Positions 17,401-24,449 of a stretch of 37,086 nt of DNA are shown one piece after another. The first letter of the stretch is position 1. Every line of letters begins with the position of its first letter. The notes beneath the pieces are model-generated. The model was not told the DNA's origin. It saw nothing but the letters and a program-made list of their open reading frames with translations, and did not search any database. This DNA comes from Devosia sp. (GTDB lineage: Bacteria > Pseudomonadota > Alphaproteobacteria > Rhizobiales > Devosiaceae). A program made the translations under genes and the position numbers. The DNA is taken from positions 1 to 37,086 of the forward strand of contig NZ_JAFKHE010000017.1 in the NCBI RefSeq assembly GCF_017307495.1. The letters are read 5' to 3'.

Positions 17401-18205
17401 CGACAGCATTGCCGGCGTGCTGGGGGCGATGACGGGCGAGGGGACCTACAGCGTGTCGGGGCTCAGAATCGAGCGGTTCGATCCGCAGGCACCGAGCACC
17501 ATTGCGGCGGTCGAAGACCTGCTCGCGATGCAGCCCGAGCAATTGACCGCCCTGATCGAGGAGCGCCTCGAGGATGGGCCGTTCGCCAGCCCCAAGGTGG
17601 CCGGCAGTTTCACCATCGCAGGCGGCGTGCTGCGGAGCCCGAATGTACCGATGGAGGGGGACGGCGGGCAACTGTTCGGCAGCGGGTCGATCCGGCTCGT
17701 CGACCTGGGCATCGGTGGCGACTACACCCTGACGCCGACCTCGATCACGCCGGCAGCGCTGGTCGACGCCGGTTCGGCGCGCGTGGTGGCGCGGCTGGGC
17801 GGCACGCTCGTGGCGCCGGAGCGGACCTTCGACGTCAGTGGGCTGGTCGACGCGATCATGGTCAAGGCCTACGAGGCGGAGGTGGCGCGACTCGAAAAGC
17901 TCAGGGCCGAGGACGAGGCGCGCAAGCAGGCGGAGGAGGCCGAAAAGGCCAGGCTCGCGGCCGAAGCGGCGGCAGTGAAGGCGGCGGACGACGCCGCGGC
18001 CATACGTGCGGCGGATGAAGCGGCGGCCGAGAAGCTTGCTGCAGAAGAAGCTGCGAAGAAGGCTGCCGAAGCCGAGGCGGCGAAGAAGGCCGCCGACGAG
18101 GCCGCGGCAAAGAAGGCAGCCGACGACGCCGCAGCCCAGCAACTGGCGATCAAGAAGGCGCTCGAGGAACTGAACAAGCCGATGGATATCGGGTTCGGGA
18201 ACTGA
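14483..18205 (+). CDS. AsmA family protein with TolA-like Ala/Lys-rich tail
   Basis: A very large envelope protein (up to 1240 aa) of the AsmA-like family, linked in other bacteria to outer-membrane assembly and phospholipid transport. One N-terminal membrane helix (IIVGVVAILAIVAAFVV, about residues 29-45) is followed by the AsmA signature: an FIPWGAYRDRLATIAAEALG segment, then TPVRIKGEVSFSLLPQPRLKL. Long beta-rich repeats follow and an AsmA_2-type C-terminal domain near residues 930-1110. The last 100 or so residues (about 1130-1230) are a charged alanine-rich helix of EAAKKAAEAEAAKKAADEAA type, like TolA's periplasmic stalk. The start is uncertain: GTG 14483, TTG 14501 (AGGAG close by) or GTG 14543 (MLNRLFIIVG), the last being most family-like. 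It appears monocistronic. Confidence 0.92.
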   Translation: MTRQECLPTLACVLRRFIGLVLNRLFIIVGVVAILAIVAAFVVPSFIPWGAYRDRLATIAAEALGTPVRIKGEVSFSLLPQPRLKLADVSAGPEQAPNLKVESVEADFSLIDFLRDRYNVTRLVLGHPTVTINVGEDGSIDTGLALAKAVESNIAIANAAISGGRVELNDHRTGQTYQATDVTGDVKLEALHGPFSFQGSGTVDGAGYALRVATGPLDAAGGGALTLNLRPADGSFTLSAEGTITPGLKPDFAGTATWRQPPRKTESATEADAGQGDLVMTSKVVATPSRLLLSDYVVVPDENRAATRLLGAAEVTLGPDMSFNAVISGGVLALPPRDATAEAAVEPYELLRLLRELPLPTVPGIPGTIGVDIAELNLRAFSLRNVRLDARAHDGNWTVTRFAGALPGDTSVMLSGEVSTTTGRPEFAGRLSVVSQRLDALSTLWRKPAAGNPLFGMPGGIDARIDLVGDTLSISDATLDLDSERRSFSAQIGLGARDLHLTANLGTLDAARSAALLALLPDLGSDASFAASFTKGEFKLAAEAMTIGGLEGRSLEAAGSWDGGVLALDRLAAADLGGAAFDAKLTAFGSLARPEVSGGATISVASADAPALKALYGALRTSPAMVAFLSRSLPAELRLQLDAPTGDGAQSLTLSGRLASSAISAEAQVGAGFLRALSGPVKVRLDLKSNDTAAMTAQLGFGTAAVFIDGVPLHLVGVVDGNVANSLEATMLLEGGGDALGFSGNMVVTNPDAFSGKGTVKAKFADASGLVAWLGAGGISLPALSASGTLTFDGTQAVAVSDITGTSGEQSFKGKLNLSQRGTNRSITGTLDLGKVEVGALMRTLLGPASQLPGPGAWPDGPLATGDVARSTVGRIGVTASGLEVAGAEVATDLHFDLDWDATNTRLRNAGASIGQGSASLELSVCCAGPLSDKQVSGRIALAGVPLDRIVPTAVAAALEGTIDASGRFDGTGDSIAGVLGAMTGEGTYSVSGLRIERFDPQAPSTIAAVEDLLAMQPEQLTALIEERLEDGPFASPKVAGSFTIAGGVLRSPNVPMEGDGGQLFGSGSIRLVDLGIGGDYTLTPTSITPAALVDAGSARVVARLGGTLVAPERTFDVSGLVDAIMVKAYEAEVARLEKLRAEDEARKQAEEAEKARLAAEAAAVKAADDAAAIRAADEAAAEKLAAEEAAKKAAEAEAAKKAADEAAAKKAADDAAAQQLAIKKALEELNKPMDIGFGN

Positions 18206-18252
18206 GGCGGGCGCGCCCGGCCGGTTTCCGGCGCCTGCGGTAGCTCACGGTA

Positions 18253-18326
18253 TTATTCCCGCGAAAGCGGGAACCTCTGTTTCAGCGCCCGTGGCCAAAC
18301 GGAGATCCCCGCTTTCGCGGGGATGA
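18253..18326. repeat. REP-like palindromic repeat with GAAA tetraloops, copy 2
   Basis: Inverted 24-bp arms (18253-18276 and 18303-18326) have a few transition differences. Each contains a CCCGC-GAAA-GCGGG hairpin or its complement. The arrangement and spacing (26 bp between arms) copy the element at 10541-10618. It lies between the convergent AsmA and ribbon-helix-helix genes. The rest of this 200-bp gap shows nothing else convincing. Confidence 0.8.
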
Positions 18327-18403
18327 CCCCGGTGGTTGGGGGCGGGCAAAGTAGACACGGACGGGAGGGGAAGCAGCTCTAGTGTTCTATCGGACAGTCC
18401 GGA

Positions 18404-18613
18404 TCAGCCCGCGCGATCCCTGTACCAGGCGAGGACCGCGAGGCGGACGGCCGAACTGAGGTTGGGGGCATCGCGGGCCTGGTCGATCTCGCCGATGATG
18501 GCGGCGATGGACTTGCCGTGCGCGGCGGCCATGGCTTCGAGCCCGTCCCAGAACTCACGCTCGATGGCGATGCTGGTGCGGTGCCCCGCGATGGTCAGCG
18601 AGCGCTTCTCCAC
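18404..18613 (-). CDS. Ribbon-helix-helix domain protein (RHH_4)
   Basis: A 69-aa protein of the RHH_4 type. The pattern is a KRSLTIAGHRTSIAIEREFW strand followed by two helices, DGLEAMAAAHGKSIAAIIGEID, and then NLSSAVRLAVLAWYR; these small proteins resemble MetJ/Arc DNA-binding dimers, but targets are not established. The start is a GTG at 18613, seven bases after the sspB stop codon; the GGGACGTC upstream is not a strong ribosome-binding site, so translation is probably coupled to sspB. A companion toxin gene is absent, so a toxin-antitoxin role is unlikely. Confidence 0.87.
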   Translation of the reverse strand: MEKRSLTIAGHRTSIAIEREFWDGLEAMAAAHGKSIAAIIGEIDQARDAPNLSSAVRLAVLAWYRDRAG

Positions 18614-18620
18614 CGGGACG

Positions 18621-19109
18621 TCACTTCTTGCGGAAACTGTCGAGGCTCACGACTTTCTCGCCCTGCGGCTCCGCTGTGGGGGTGGGCTTGGGGGAGGCCG
18701 GCACGTCCTCGGCGGCGGCTTCGACCTCGGGCCCGGCTTCGGCCGGCTCGGCCCGCTCGACGTCGAACTGCAGGCCGAACTGCACCGAAGGATCGAAGAA
18801 GCCCTTGATGGCCGAGAAGGGGATACCGAGCAGTTCGGGCCGCCCGTCGAATGAAAGCTCGACCTCGAAGCCGGTTTCGGTGACCTTCAGCCCGCCGAAC
18901 TGGTTCTGCAGCACGATGGTCATTTCCTTGTCGTACTGCTCCAGCAGACGCTGGCTCATGCGCACGCCGGGCGCCCTGGTGACGAAGGAGATGAAGAAGT
19001 GGTGGTCGCCGGGCAGACCCGTTCGCGCCACTTCGGACAGCACCTTGCGGACGACGCCGCGCAGGGCCTCCTGGGCCAGGATGTCGTAGCGGATGAGGTC
19101 TTCGGCCAT
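18621..19109 (-). CDS. sspB: ClpXP adaptor SspB (alphaproteobacterial type)
   Basis: A 162-aa SspB-family specificity factor that binds ssrA-tagged proteins and hands them to the ClpXP protease. The folded domain (about residues 1-115) includes LPGDHHFFISFVTRAPGV and FGGLKVTETGFEVELSFDG, typical of alphaproteobacterial SspB. An acidic Pro/Ala-rich linker of about 35 residues leads to the C-terminal ClpX-binding peptide VVSLDSFRKK. The ATG at 19109 gives the family N-terminus MAEDLIRYD; the frame is open further upstream. The permuted tmRNA gene ends about 90 bp upstream on the same strand, and the RHH gene follows by seven bases. The tag-maker and tag-reader are therefore side by side. Confidence 0.95.
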   Translation of the reverse strand: MAEDLIRYDILAQEALRGVVRKVLSEVARTGLPGDHHFFISFVTRAPGVRMSQRLLEQYDKEMTIVLQNQFGGLKVTETGFEVELSFDGRPELLGIPFSAIKGFFDPSVQFGLQFDVERAEPAEAGPEVEAAAEDVPASPKPTPTAEPQGEKVVSLDSFRKK

Positions 19110-19199
19110 ATGCGTTCCAGAAATCAGGGGAATCCCCACGGGTCCAGTATCACCGCGCAGAGGGCGACAATTCAAGGACAAAGGGCACGATCCGAAGCG

Positions 19200-19516
19200 A
19201 AGGTGCAGGCTTCTGTTGCCAGGTGCCTGCGGACCCCGCCTGACGCCCTGCTAGGAGCGGAGGACTTTGATTCCCAGTGCTAGCGCCGCATTACGCAGCG
19301 AGAGCGACCGGAGCATAGTTGTCGTTGGCAACTATTAGGATGGCCCGATATCGGTGGTACCATGCCGAGCAAAAGTCTACCCTTTACGCCCTTGTCGATC
19401 CTGTTTCGCCCCCATGAGCCCGCCACGACGGGGAGTTCTGGTGGAGGCGCCGGGCACTGCCCCCGGGTCCAATGGGTTTATTACGATAGCCGTTTATCGC
19501 CATAGCCGTTGCCGGC
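19200..19516 (-). ncRNA. ssrA: Permuted two-piece tmRNA (ssrA)
   Basis: tmRNA rescues stalled ribosomes and adds a degradation tag. Read on the minus strand, the acceptor piece comes first and ends in GCGCCTCCACCA at 19439. A spacer of about 25 nt follows, then the coding piece begins at 19413 with GGGGGCGAAACAGGATCGA. This is the circularly permuted order of alphaproteobacteria, so processing should give two RNAs. GGGGGCG (19413-19407) pairs with CGCCTCC in seven pairs, with G-U at the third pair, the alanine identity signal. The resume codon GCC (19329-19327) starts the tag frame for ANDNYAPVALAA, ending in TAA at 19291. A promoter-like sequence predicts a 5' end near 19516. The 3' end, near a GCAGGC/GCCTGC hairpin, is approximate. 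Confidence 0.95.
19291..19329 (-). other. tmRNA tag-peptide reading frame
   Basis: Thirteen codons (12 residues plus TAA) encode ANDNYAPVALAA, starting from the alanine resume codon GCC. The AND(N) start is the SspB-contacting part and the ALAA end is the ClpX degron, both as in other alphaproteobacterial tags. Confidence 0.95.
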
Positions 19517-19522
19517 AAGACC

Positions 19523-19551
19523 TATATAGGGGTGGCGGCGGCCGGATGCAA
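19523..19551 (-). promoter_or_regulatory. Promoter of the tmRNA gene
   Basis: On the minus strand TTGCAT (19551-19546) and TATATA (19528-19523) are 17 bp apart, giving a start near 19516. The -10 region CCCTATATAGGTC is also found at the hflK promoter (23280-23292). A sigma-70-type assignment is an inference. Confidence 0.65.
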
Positions 19552-19665
19552 ACCCGGCCGCAGCGTTCCCAACCGGTGTTCTCCCAACCGCTTTCGTCCC
19601 AATCCCCATCGCCGGCGCTGCCGCTAGAATTGGCGGCCGCGGGCGGCGTTCAAGGGGAGACGAGG

Positions 19666-20370
19666 ATGAACGTTCTGGAGATTCAACAGGCACTGCATGC
19701 CAAGGGGTTCGACCCCGGGCCGCATGACGGCATCCGGGGGCGGCGGACGATCGACGCCATCATGCGGTTCCAGGCGGCCAACGGGCTGGTGGTCGACGGG
19801 ATCGTCGGACCGGTCACCGCGAAAGTGCTGTTCACCACGTTCAAGCCGTCGGCAAAGCCCGTGGTCGGCGTCGAACTGCCCTGGTATGCCGAAGCCTGGC
19901 GGCTTGTGGGCGTGACCGAGGATGGCAGCGCGGGGAGCAACCAGCAGATTCTCGCCTGGGCCAGGGACCTGGGCATCCCATATGGGGACGACGAGATCCC
20001 CTGGTGCGGGCTGTTCGTCGCGCATTGCATCGGCTCGCAACTCACGAACGAGCCACTGCCAACAGGGCCGCTGGGCGCCCGCAGCTGGGGCCGCTTCGGC
20101 AACGAAGTCAAGCCGCAGCCCGGCGCCGTGATGGTGTTCTGGCGCGGCAGCAAGGATGGATTCAAGGGCCATGTCGGCTTCTATGCCGGCGAGGAGAAGG
20201 GCGGGCCGTACCACATCCTTGGCGGCAACCAGATGGACAAGGTCTGCGTCACCAAGGTCGCGCGCGACCGGTTCCTGCACGCCCGGTGGCCCTCGACCGT
20301 GCCCGCGGCCAACGGGAAGGCGCTCGTCGTCGCAGCCGACGGCAAGCCGGTTTCCACAAACGAGGCGTGA
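19666..20370 (+). CDS. Peptidoglycan-binding TIGR02594 (NlpC/P60-like) protein
   Basis: A 234-aa likely cell-wall hydrolase. Residues 1-65 form a peptidoglycan-binding domain: MNVLEIQQALHAKGFDPGP with DGIRGRRTIDAIMRFQAANG, then VDGIVGPVT. Residues 72-215 match the TIGR02594 family, an NlpC/P60-like papain fold, with the nucleophile cysteine in PWCGLFVAHC (about residue 112) and the histidine in GHVGFYAG (about residue 169). There is no signal peptide, so secretion would need another route or the protein acts like an endolysin. The ATG at 19666 follows an AGGGGAGA-CGAGG site; upstream in-frame extension overlaps the tmRNA gene and is rejected. No phage genes are nearby, so it is probably a chromosomal gene. 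Confidence 0.88.
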   Translation: MNVLEIQQALHAKGFDPGPHDGIRGRRTIDAIMRFQAANGLVVDGIVGPVTAKVLFTTFKPSAKPVVGVELPWYAEAWRLVGVTEDGSAGSNQQILAWARDLGIPYGDDEIPWCGLFVAHCIGSQLTNEPLPTGPLGARSWGRFGNEVKPQPGAVMVFWRGSKDGFKGHVGFYAGEEKGGPYHILGGNQMDKVCVTKVARDRFLHARWPSTVPAANGKALVVAADGKPVSTNEA

Positions 20371-20403
20371 CGAGGCTGTATCGCCGTCGCGCGTGGCACT
20401 AGA

Positions 20404-20425
20404 CTGCGGGGTCCTCACCCCGCAG
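20404..20425 (+). promoter_or_regulatory. Perfect hairpin in front of thyA
   Basis: CTGCGGGGT / ACCCCGCAG is a nine-bp stem with a CCTC loop, ending 13 nt before the thyA start codon. It lacks a T-run. It may be a leader structure acting on thyA translation or a weak terminator of the upstream gene. Confidence 0.4.
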
Positions 20426-20438
20426 ATTCGACCGGCGC

Positions 20439-21233
20439 ATGCAGCAGTATCTCACCCTTCTTCGCGATGTCCTCGACAACGGCACCGACCGGCCTGACCG
20501 GACCGGCACGGGCACGCGGTCCGTGTTCGGCCGGCAGATCCGGTTCGATCTGGCGCAGGGCTTTCCGCTGCTGACGACCAAGAAGCTGCACATCAAGTCG
20601 ATCGTCTACGAGTTGCTGTGGTTCCTGCGCGGGGATACGAACGTACGCTGGCTGCAGGAGCACGGCGTCAAGATCTGGGACGAGTGGGCCGATGAGAACG
20701 GCGATCTCGGGCCGGTCTATGGTTCGCAGTGGCGCAGCTGGCCCGACGGGCACGGCGGGACGATCGACCAGATCGCCAACGTGGTGAAGTCGATCCGGAT
20801 GAAACCCGACTCGCGCCGGCATATCGTCACGGCCTGGAATCCGGCGGAAGTGGACGACATGGCCCTGCCGCCATGCCATTGCCTGTTCCAGTTCTATGTC
20901 GCGGAGGGCAAGCTCAGCTGCCAGCTCTACCAGCGATCGGCCGACATCTTCCTCGGCGTGCCGTTCAACATCGGCTCCTATGCACTGCTGCTGCAGATGA
21001 TGGCGCAGGTGACAGGGCTGCAGGCGGGCGAGTTCGTCCACTCGTTCGGCGACCTGCATCTCTACCACAACCACTTCGAGCAGGCCCGGCTGCAGATGAC
21101 GCGTGAACCACGGCCGCTGCCGCACCTGACCATCAATCCGGACAAGTCCGACATCTTCGACTTCGTCTTCGAAGACTTCATGATCACGGGGTATGATCCG
21201 CACGCCCACATCAAGGCCGAGGTAGCCGTATGA
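20439..21233 (+). CDS. thyA: Thymidylate synthase
   Basis: A 264-aa classical thymidylate synthase, the same length as the Escherichia coli enzyme. It methylates dUMP to dTMP using 5,10-methylenetetrahydrofolate and produces dihydrofolate. The phosphate loop [11 protein letters not shown] is at residues 21-31, the nucleophile is Cys146 in [12 protein letters not shown], and the [18 protein letters not shown] and DLHLYHNH segments are intact. The start codon lies after a strong hairpin rather than a good Shine-Dalgarno sequence. The stop overlaps the DUF4424 start by ATGA. The dihydrofolate it makes is recycled by the folA product encoded two genes downstream. Confidence 0.98.
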   Translation: MQQYLTLLRDVLDNGTDRPDRTGTGTRSVFGRQIRFDLAQGFPLLTTKKLHIKSIVYELLWFLRGDTNVRWLQEHGVKIWDEWADENGDLGPVYGSQWRSWPDGHGGTIDQIANVVKSIRMKPDSRRHIVTAWNPAEVDDMALPPCHCLFQFYVAEGKLSCQLYQRSADIFLGVPFNIGSYALLLQMMAQVTGLQAGEFVHSFGDLHLYHNHFEQARLQMTREPRPLPHLTINPDKSDIFDFVFEDFMITGYDPHAHIKAEVAV

Positions 21234-22258
21234 GACGAACCGCCCTTGCGCTCGCCGGCGCCCTCCTGCTGGCTTCCCAGGCATCGGCCAACGACACCAT
21301 GTCGACGCTGGGCGCCGGGGGGCTGATCTTCGTCGAGACCGACGACGTGCGCATGGTCGGCGAGGATCTCTATGTCTCGCCCGACCTGGTGCGGGTGAAG
21401 TACGAGTTCCGCAACGATACCAACCACGACTCCGACGCGCTGGTGGCGTTTCCGATGCCGGACATCACCGGCGACGGCGACTTCATGGTCGCCATTCCGA
21501 CGGAGGATCCGGACAACATCTTCGGGTTTGAAACGCTGGTGAACGGCGAGCCGGTGGGGGCGACGCTGCATCAGTACGCGTTCGCGACCAATATCGACTA
21601 CACGCAGTATCTAACCGACCTGGGGGTCCCGCTGACGCCATACGGCGAGGCGACGCAGACGGCGATCAACGCGCTCGATGACGCGACCAAGAAGGAGCTG
21701 CTGCACCGGGGGCTGGTCATTCCGATGGAATACGACGCCGGCCAGGGGATGCAGACCGACTACGTGCCGGTGTGGACGCTGCGCTCGACGTACAGCTGGC
21801 AGGCGCATTTCCCGGCCGGGAAGACGGTGAGCGTCGAGCACAGCTACAGGCCCAGCGTGGGTGGGACCGTGGGCGTGACCTTCCTTGCGCCGCCCTACGA
21901 GGACTATGACCCGGCCACCGAGTACAAGAAGAAGTACTGCACGGACGACAGCTTCATCAACGCGGTGAAGAAGACCTTGCCGAACCCGGACGAGCCCTAT
22001 GGTGCGCCGTTCACCGAGAGCTGGCTCAGCTACATCTGGTCGACCGGCGCGAACTGGGGCGGACCGATCGGCACGTTCCACCTCACGATCGACAAGGGGC
22101 GGCCGGAGAACCTCGTTTCGTTCTGCTGGGATGGCGAGGTGAAGAAGACGGGCCCGACGACGTTCGAGATGGAGGCCAAGGACTGGTATCCGCCCTACGG
22201 CCGCGAGCTCGAAGTGCTGATCCTGAACAAGCAGGATCAGGAACCGGCGGCGGGCTGA
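21230..22258 (+). CDS. Secreted DUF4424 family protein
   Basis: A 342-aa protein of the DUF4424 family, of unknown function. The first 20 residues are a clear Sec signal ([20 protein letters not shown], cleavage likely before Asn-Asp). The mature protein looks beta-rich; notable stretches are [33 protein letters not shown], and a C-terminal [20 protein letters not shown]. Two cysteines (in KKYCTDD and VSFCWDG) may form a disulfide in the periplasm. The ATG overlaps the thyA stop (ATGA), and a GTG-started GNAT gene begins four bases after its end, so it is firmly part of the folate/thymidylate operon even though its role there is not obvious. Confidence 0.88.
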   Translation: MRRTALALAGALLLASQASANDTMSTLGAGGLIFVETDDVRMVGEDLYVSPDLVRVKYEFRNDTNHDSDALVAFPMPDITGDGDFMVAIPTEDPDNIFGFETLVNGEPVGATLHQYAFATNIDYTQYLTDLGVPLTPYGEATQTAINALDDATKKELLHRGLVIPMEYDAGQGMQTDYVPVWTLRSTYSWQAHFPAGKTVSVEHSYRPSVGGTVGVTFLAPPYEDYDPATEYKKKYCTDDSFINAVKKTLPNPDEPYGAPFTESWLSYIWSTGANWGGPIGTFHLTIDKGRPENLVSFCWDGEVKKTGPTTFEMEAKDWYPPYGRELEVLILNKQDQEPAAG

Positions 22259-22262
22259 CGGC

Positions 22263-22742
22263 GTGACCCTTTCAATCCGCAGCGCGGTGCCGGCAGACGC
22301 CGCGCTGATCATCCGCTTCATCGAGGCGCTGGCGGCGTACGAGAAGCTGTCGCACGAAGCCAAGGCGAGCGAGGCCGATATCCTGCGTGATCTGTTCGGG
22401 GCGGATCCGAAGGTGTTCTGCGAGATCGCGGAGGTCGACGGCCGGCCGGTCGGCTTCGCGCTCTGGTTCTACACCTATTCGACCTTCCAGGGCCGGCATG
22501 GCATCTGGCTGGAGGACCTGTTCGTCGATCCGGAGGCGCGGGGGCTGGGGGCCGGCAAGGCGCTGCTGGTCAACCTTGCGCAGCGGTGCGTGCGGGAGGG
22601 ACTGGGCCGGCTCGAGTGGTGGGTGCTAGACTGGAACGAACCCTCGATCCGGTTCTACAAGGCGCAGGGCGGGGTCATGCAGGACGAATGGACGAAGGTG
22701 CGCGTCGACGGCCATGCGCTGCTCGAGCTGGGTATGCCATGA
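22263..22742 (+). CDS. GNAT N-acetyltransferase, diamine/thialysine acetyltransferase-like
   Basis: A 159-aa GNAT acetyltransferase resembling the spermidine/spermine and thialysine N-acetyltransferase group. Diagnostic segments are AAYEKLSHEAKASE near residue 24, the GFALWFYTYSTFQGRHGIWLEDLFV segment at about 62-86, then the acetyl-CoA-binding RGLGAGKALL. The late EWWVLDWNEPSIRFYKAQGG is also typical. The substrate may be a polyamine or a lysine analogue, but this is a family-level inference. The start is a GTG four bases after the DUF4424 stop. Its stop codon overlaps the folA ATG, so all four genes of this cluster are likely coupled. Confidence 0.9.
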   Translation: MTLSIRSAVPADAALIIRFIEALAAYEKLSHEAKASEADILRDLFGADPKVFCEIAEVDGRPVGFALWFYTYSTFQGRHGIWLEDLFVDPEARGLGAGKALLVNLAQRCVREGLGRLEWWVLDWNEPSIRFYKAQGGVMQDEWTKVRVDGHALLELGMP

Positions 22743-23263
22743 CGGTGCCGGTAGCGATGATCGCCGCGGTGGGCGCGAACGGCGTGATCGGGTCGGGTAG
22801 CGAGATCCCGTGGAGACTGCCGACCGACTTCGCGCATTTCAAGCGCACGACCCTGGGCAAGCCGTTGATCATGGGACGCAAGACCTTCGAGAGCATCGGC
22901 AGGCCGTTGCCGGGGCGCGCCAATATCGTGGTGACGCGACGGCCGGACTATCGGCCGGAGGGCGTAGTGGTTGCGCCGAGCCTCGCCGGGGCCCTCGAGA
23001 CGGCACAGCAGGTAGCTGCCGCCGAACACGCCGAAGAAGTAATGATCGGCGGCGGCGGGGAAATCTACCGGGAGGCGATGCCGCTGGCGCAGCGGCTTTA
23101 CGTCACACACGTACACGCGGCGCCGGACGGCGATGCTTACTTTCCCGCCATCGATCCGAGTATCTGGGAAGTAGAATCCGTGCTGGAGCTGCAACGGAGC
23201 GAACGGGACAGCGCCGAATTCAGCGTCAAAGTCTATCGCCGCCGCCAAGGGCGGGTACGTTGA
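22739..23263 (+). CDS. folA: Dihydrofolate reductase
   Basis: A 174-aa dihydrofolate reductase that reduces dihydrofolate to tetrahydrofolate with NADPH; it is the target of trimethoprim. The active-site aspartate is Asp30 in EIPWRLPTDFAHFK. The NADPH-binding MGRKTFESIGRPLPGR covers about residues 44-59, and VMIGGGGEIYREAMP follows near 101-115. The ATG overlaps the GNAT stop as ATGA. The enzyme regenerates the folate used by ThyA from the same operon. The last codons overlap the -35 region of the hflK promoter. Confidence 0.97.
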   Translation: MTVPVAMIAAVGANGVIGSGSEIPWRLPTDFAHFKRTTLGKPLIMGRKTFESIGRPLPGRANIVVTRRPDYRPEGVVVAPSLAGALETAQQVAAAEHAEEVMIGGGGEIYREAMPLAQRLYVTHVHAAPDGDAYFPAIDPSIWEVESVLELQRSERDSAEFSVKVYRRRQGRVR

Positions 23264-23288
23264 TCGCTGCGGAGCCGTTCCCTATATA
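23260..23288 (+). promoter_or_regulatory. hflKC promoter
   Basis: TTGATC and TATATA are separated by 17 bp, predicting a start near 23295 and a leader of about 30 nt before hflK. The -10 region CCCTATATAGGTC is identical to that of the tmRNA promoter on the other strand near 19525. Confidence 0.65.
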
Positions 23289-23324
23289 GGTCGGCAATCG
23301 ATAACCCGGCAGGAAAGGTGGCTT

Positions 23325-24446
23325 ATGCCCTGGGACAACAATACGGGCGGGGGAGGCCGCAACTCGAACAGTGGCGGTCCATGGGGGCAGGCACCGCAAG
23401 GCGGCGGGGGGAGTGGAGGCAATCGCCGCGGTGGCGGCACGCCCAATCTTGAAGACCTGTTGTCTCGTGGGCGCGATCGTTTCCAGGGCGGCATCCCCGG
23501 CGGGCGCTGGACGCTGATCGGCGTGGCGCTTGCCCTGCTGGTCTTCTGGGGCACCAACTCGGTCTACACGATCGACCCGCAGGAAGTCGGCGTCGAGACG
23601 ACGTTCGGCAAGCCGAGCGACCAGCTCAGCACGCCGGGCCTGCACTTCCTGCTGTGGCCGATCCAGTCGGTCGAGCGCGTGACCGTCACCGAGAACAAGA
23701 CCGAGATCGGCACATCGACCGGCCGGACCGGCCGCGCCGACGACGGCGTCATGCTGACCGCCGACCAGAACATCGTGAGCGTCAAGTTTGCGGTGCTGTG
23801 GACGGTCCGCGATCCCAAGGCATACCTGTTCACCGTCAAGAACCCGGACGACATGGTGCGCGCCGTCGGCGAGAGTGCGATGCGCGAGGTCGTGGGTCGC
23901 AGCCCGGCCCAGGAAATCTTCCGTTCCGATCGTGCCGGCATCCAGACCGAAGTGCGGCAGATTATCCAGACGATCCTCGACACCTACCAGGTCGGGGTCA
24001 ACGTCGACCAGGTGACGATCGAGAACGTGGCGCCGCCGGCTGAAGTCGCAGACGCGTTCGCCGAGGTACAGCGTGCCCAGCAGGACCAGCAGAAGTACCA
24101 GGAGGACGCGCGCAACTACGCCAACACCAAGCTCGGCAGCGCCAACGGCGAGGCCGCGGCGATCCGGGAAGACGCGGCCGCGTACAAGAACCGCGTGGTG
24201 CAGGAGGCCGAAGGCGAGGCGGCACGCTTCATCTCCGTCTACGAGCAATACGCCAAGGCGCCGGAGGTGACGCGCAAGCGTCTGTACCTCGAAACCATGG
24301 AGACCGTGATCGGCAACTCGAGCAAGGTGATCATCGATCCCAGCGCGAGCGGCACTTCTGGAGTGCTGCCGTACCTGCCGCTGCCTGCACTGCAGAGCGC
24401 GGCGCCAGCCGCTACGTCGACTGCAACTCCGGCCGGGGGCAACTAA
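23325..24446 (+). CDS. hflK: FtsH protease modulator HflK
   Basis: A 373-aa inner-membrane SPFH/prohibitin-family protein that forms, with HflC, a large periplasmic cage around the FtsH protease. A cytoplasmic Gly/Asn/Ser-rich N-terminus of about 60 residues precedes a single membrane helix (WTLIGVALALLVFWGT, about 64-79). The SPFH domain follows: VYTIDPQEVGVETTFGKPSD, then LLWPIQSVERV, and after about residue 240 a coiled-coil with AQQDQQKYQEDARNYANTKL. The tail is Ala/Pro/Thr-rich. HflC follows after three bases. Length and order match other alphaproteobacteria. It starts a transcription unit with its own promoter and is followed by a Do-type protease. Confidence 0.96.
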   Translation: MPWDNNTGGGGRNSNSGGPWGQAPQGGGGSGGNRRGGGTPNLEDLLSRGRDRFQGGIPGGRWTLIGVALALLVFWGTNSVYTIDPQEVGVETTFGKPSDQLSTPGLHFLLWPIQSVERVTVTENKTEIGTSTGRTGRADDGVMLTADQNIVSVKFAVLWTVRDPKAYLFTVKNPDDMVRAVGESAMREVVGRSPAQEIFRSDRAGIQTEVRQIIQTILDTYQVGVNVDQVTIENVAPPAEVADAFAEVQRAQQDQQKYQEDARNYANTKLGSANGEAAAIREDAAAYKNRVVQEAEGEAARFISVYEQYAKAPEVTRKRLYLETMETVIGNSSKVIIDPSASGTSGVLPYLPLPALQSAAPAATSTATPAGGN

Positions 24447-24449
24447 AAC

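Noticed and set aside
15367..17409. 680-aa open frame antisense to the AsmA-family gene
   Set aside because: Ser/Ala/Pro-rich translation without family features, a by-product of high GC in the third codon position of the true gene.
18404..18613. Antitoxin of a toxin-antitoxin pair
   Set aside because: The ribbon-helix-helix gene is coupled to sspB and has no toxin-like partner.
19666..20370. Prophage remnant suggested by the endolysin-like TIGR02594 protein
   Set aside because: No integrase, capsid, tail or holin genes are nearby and the surroundings are housekeeping genes.
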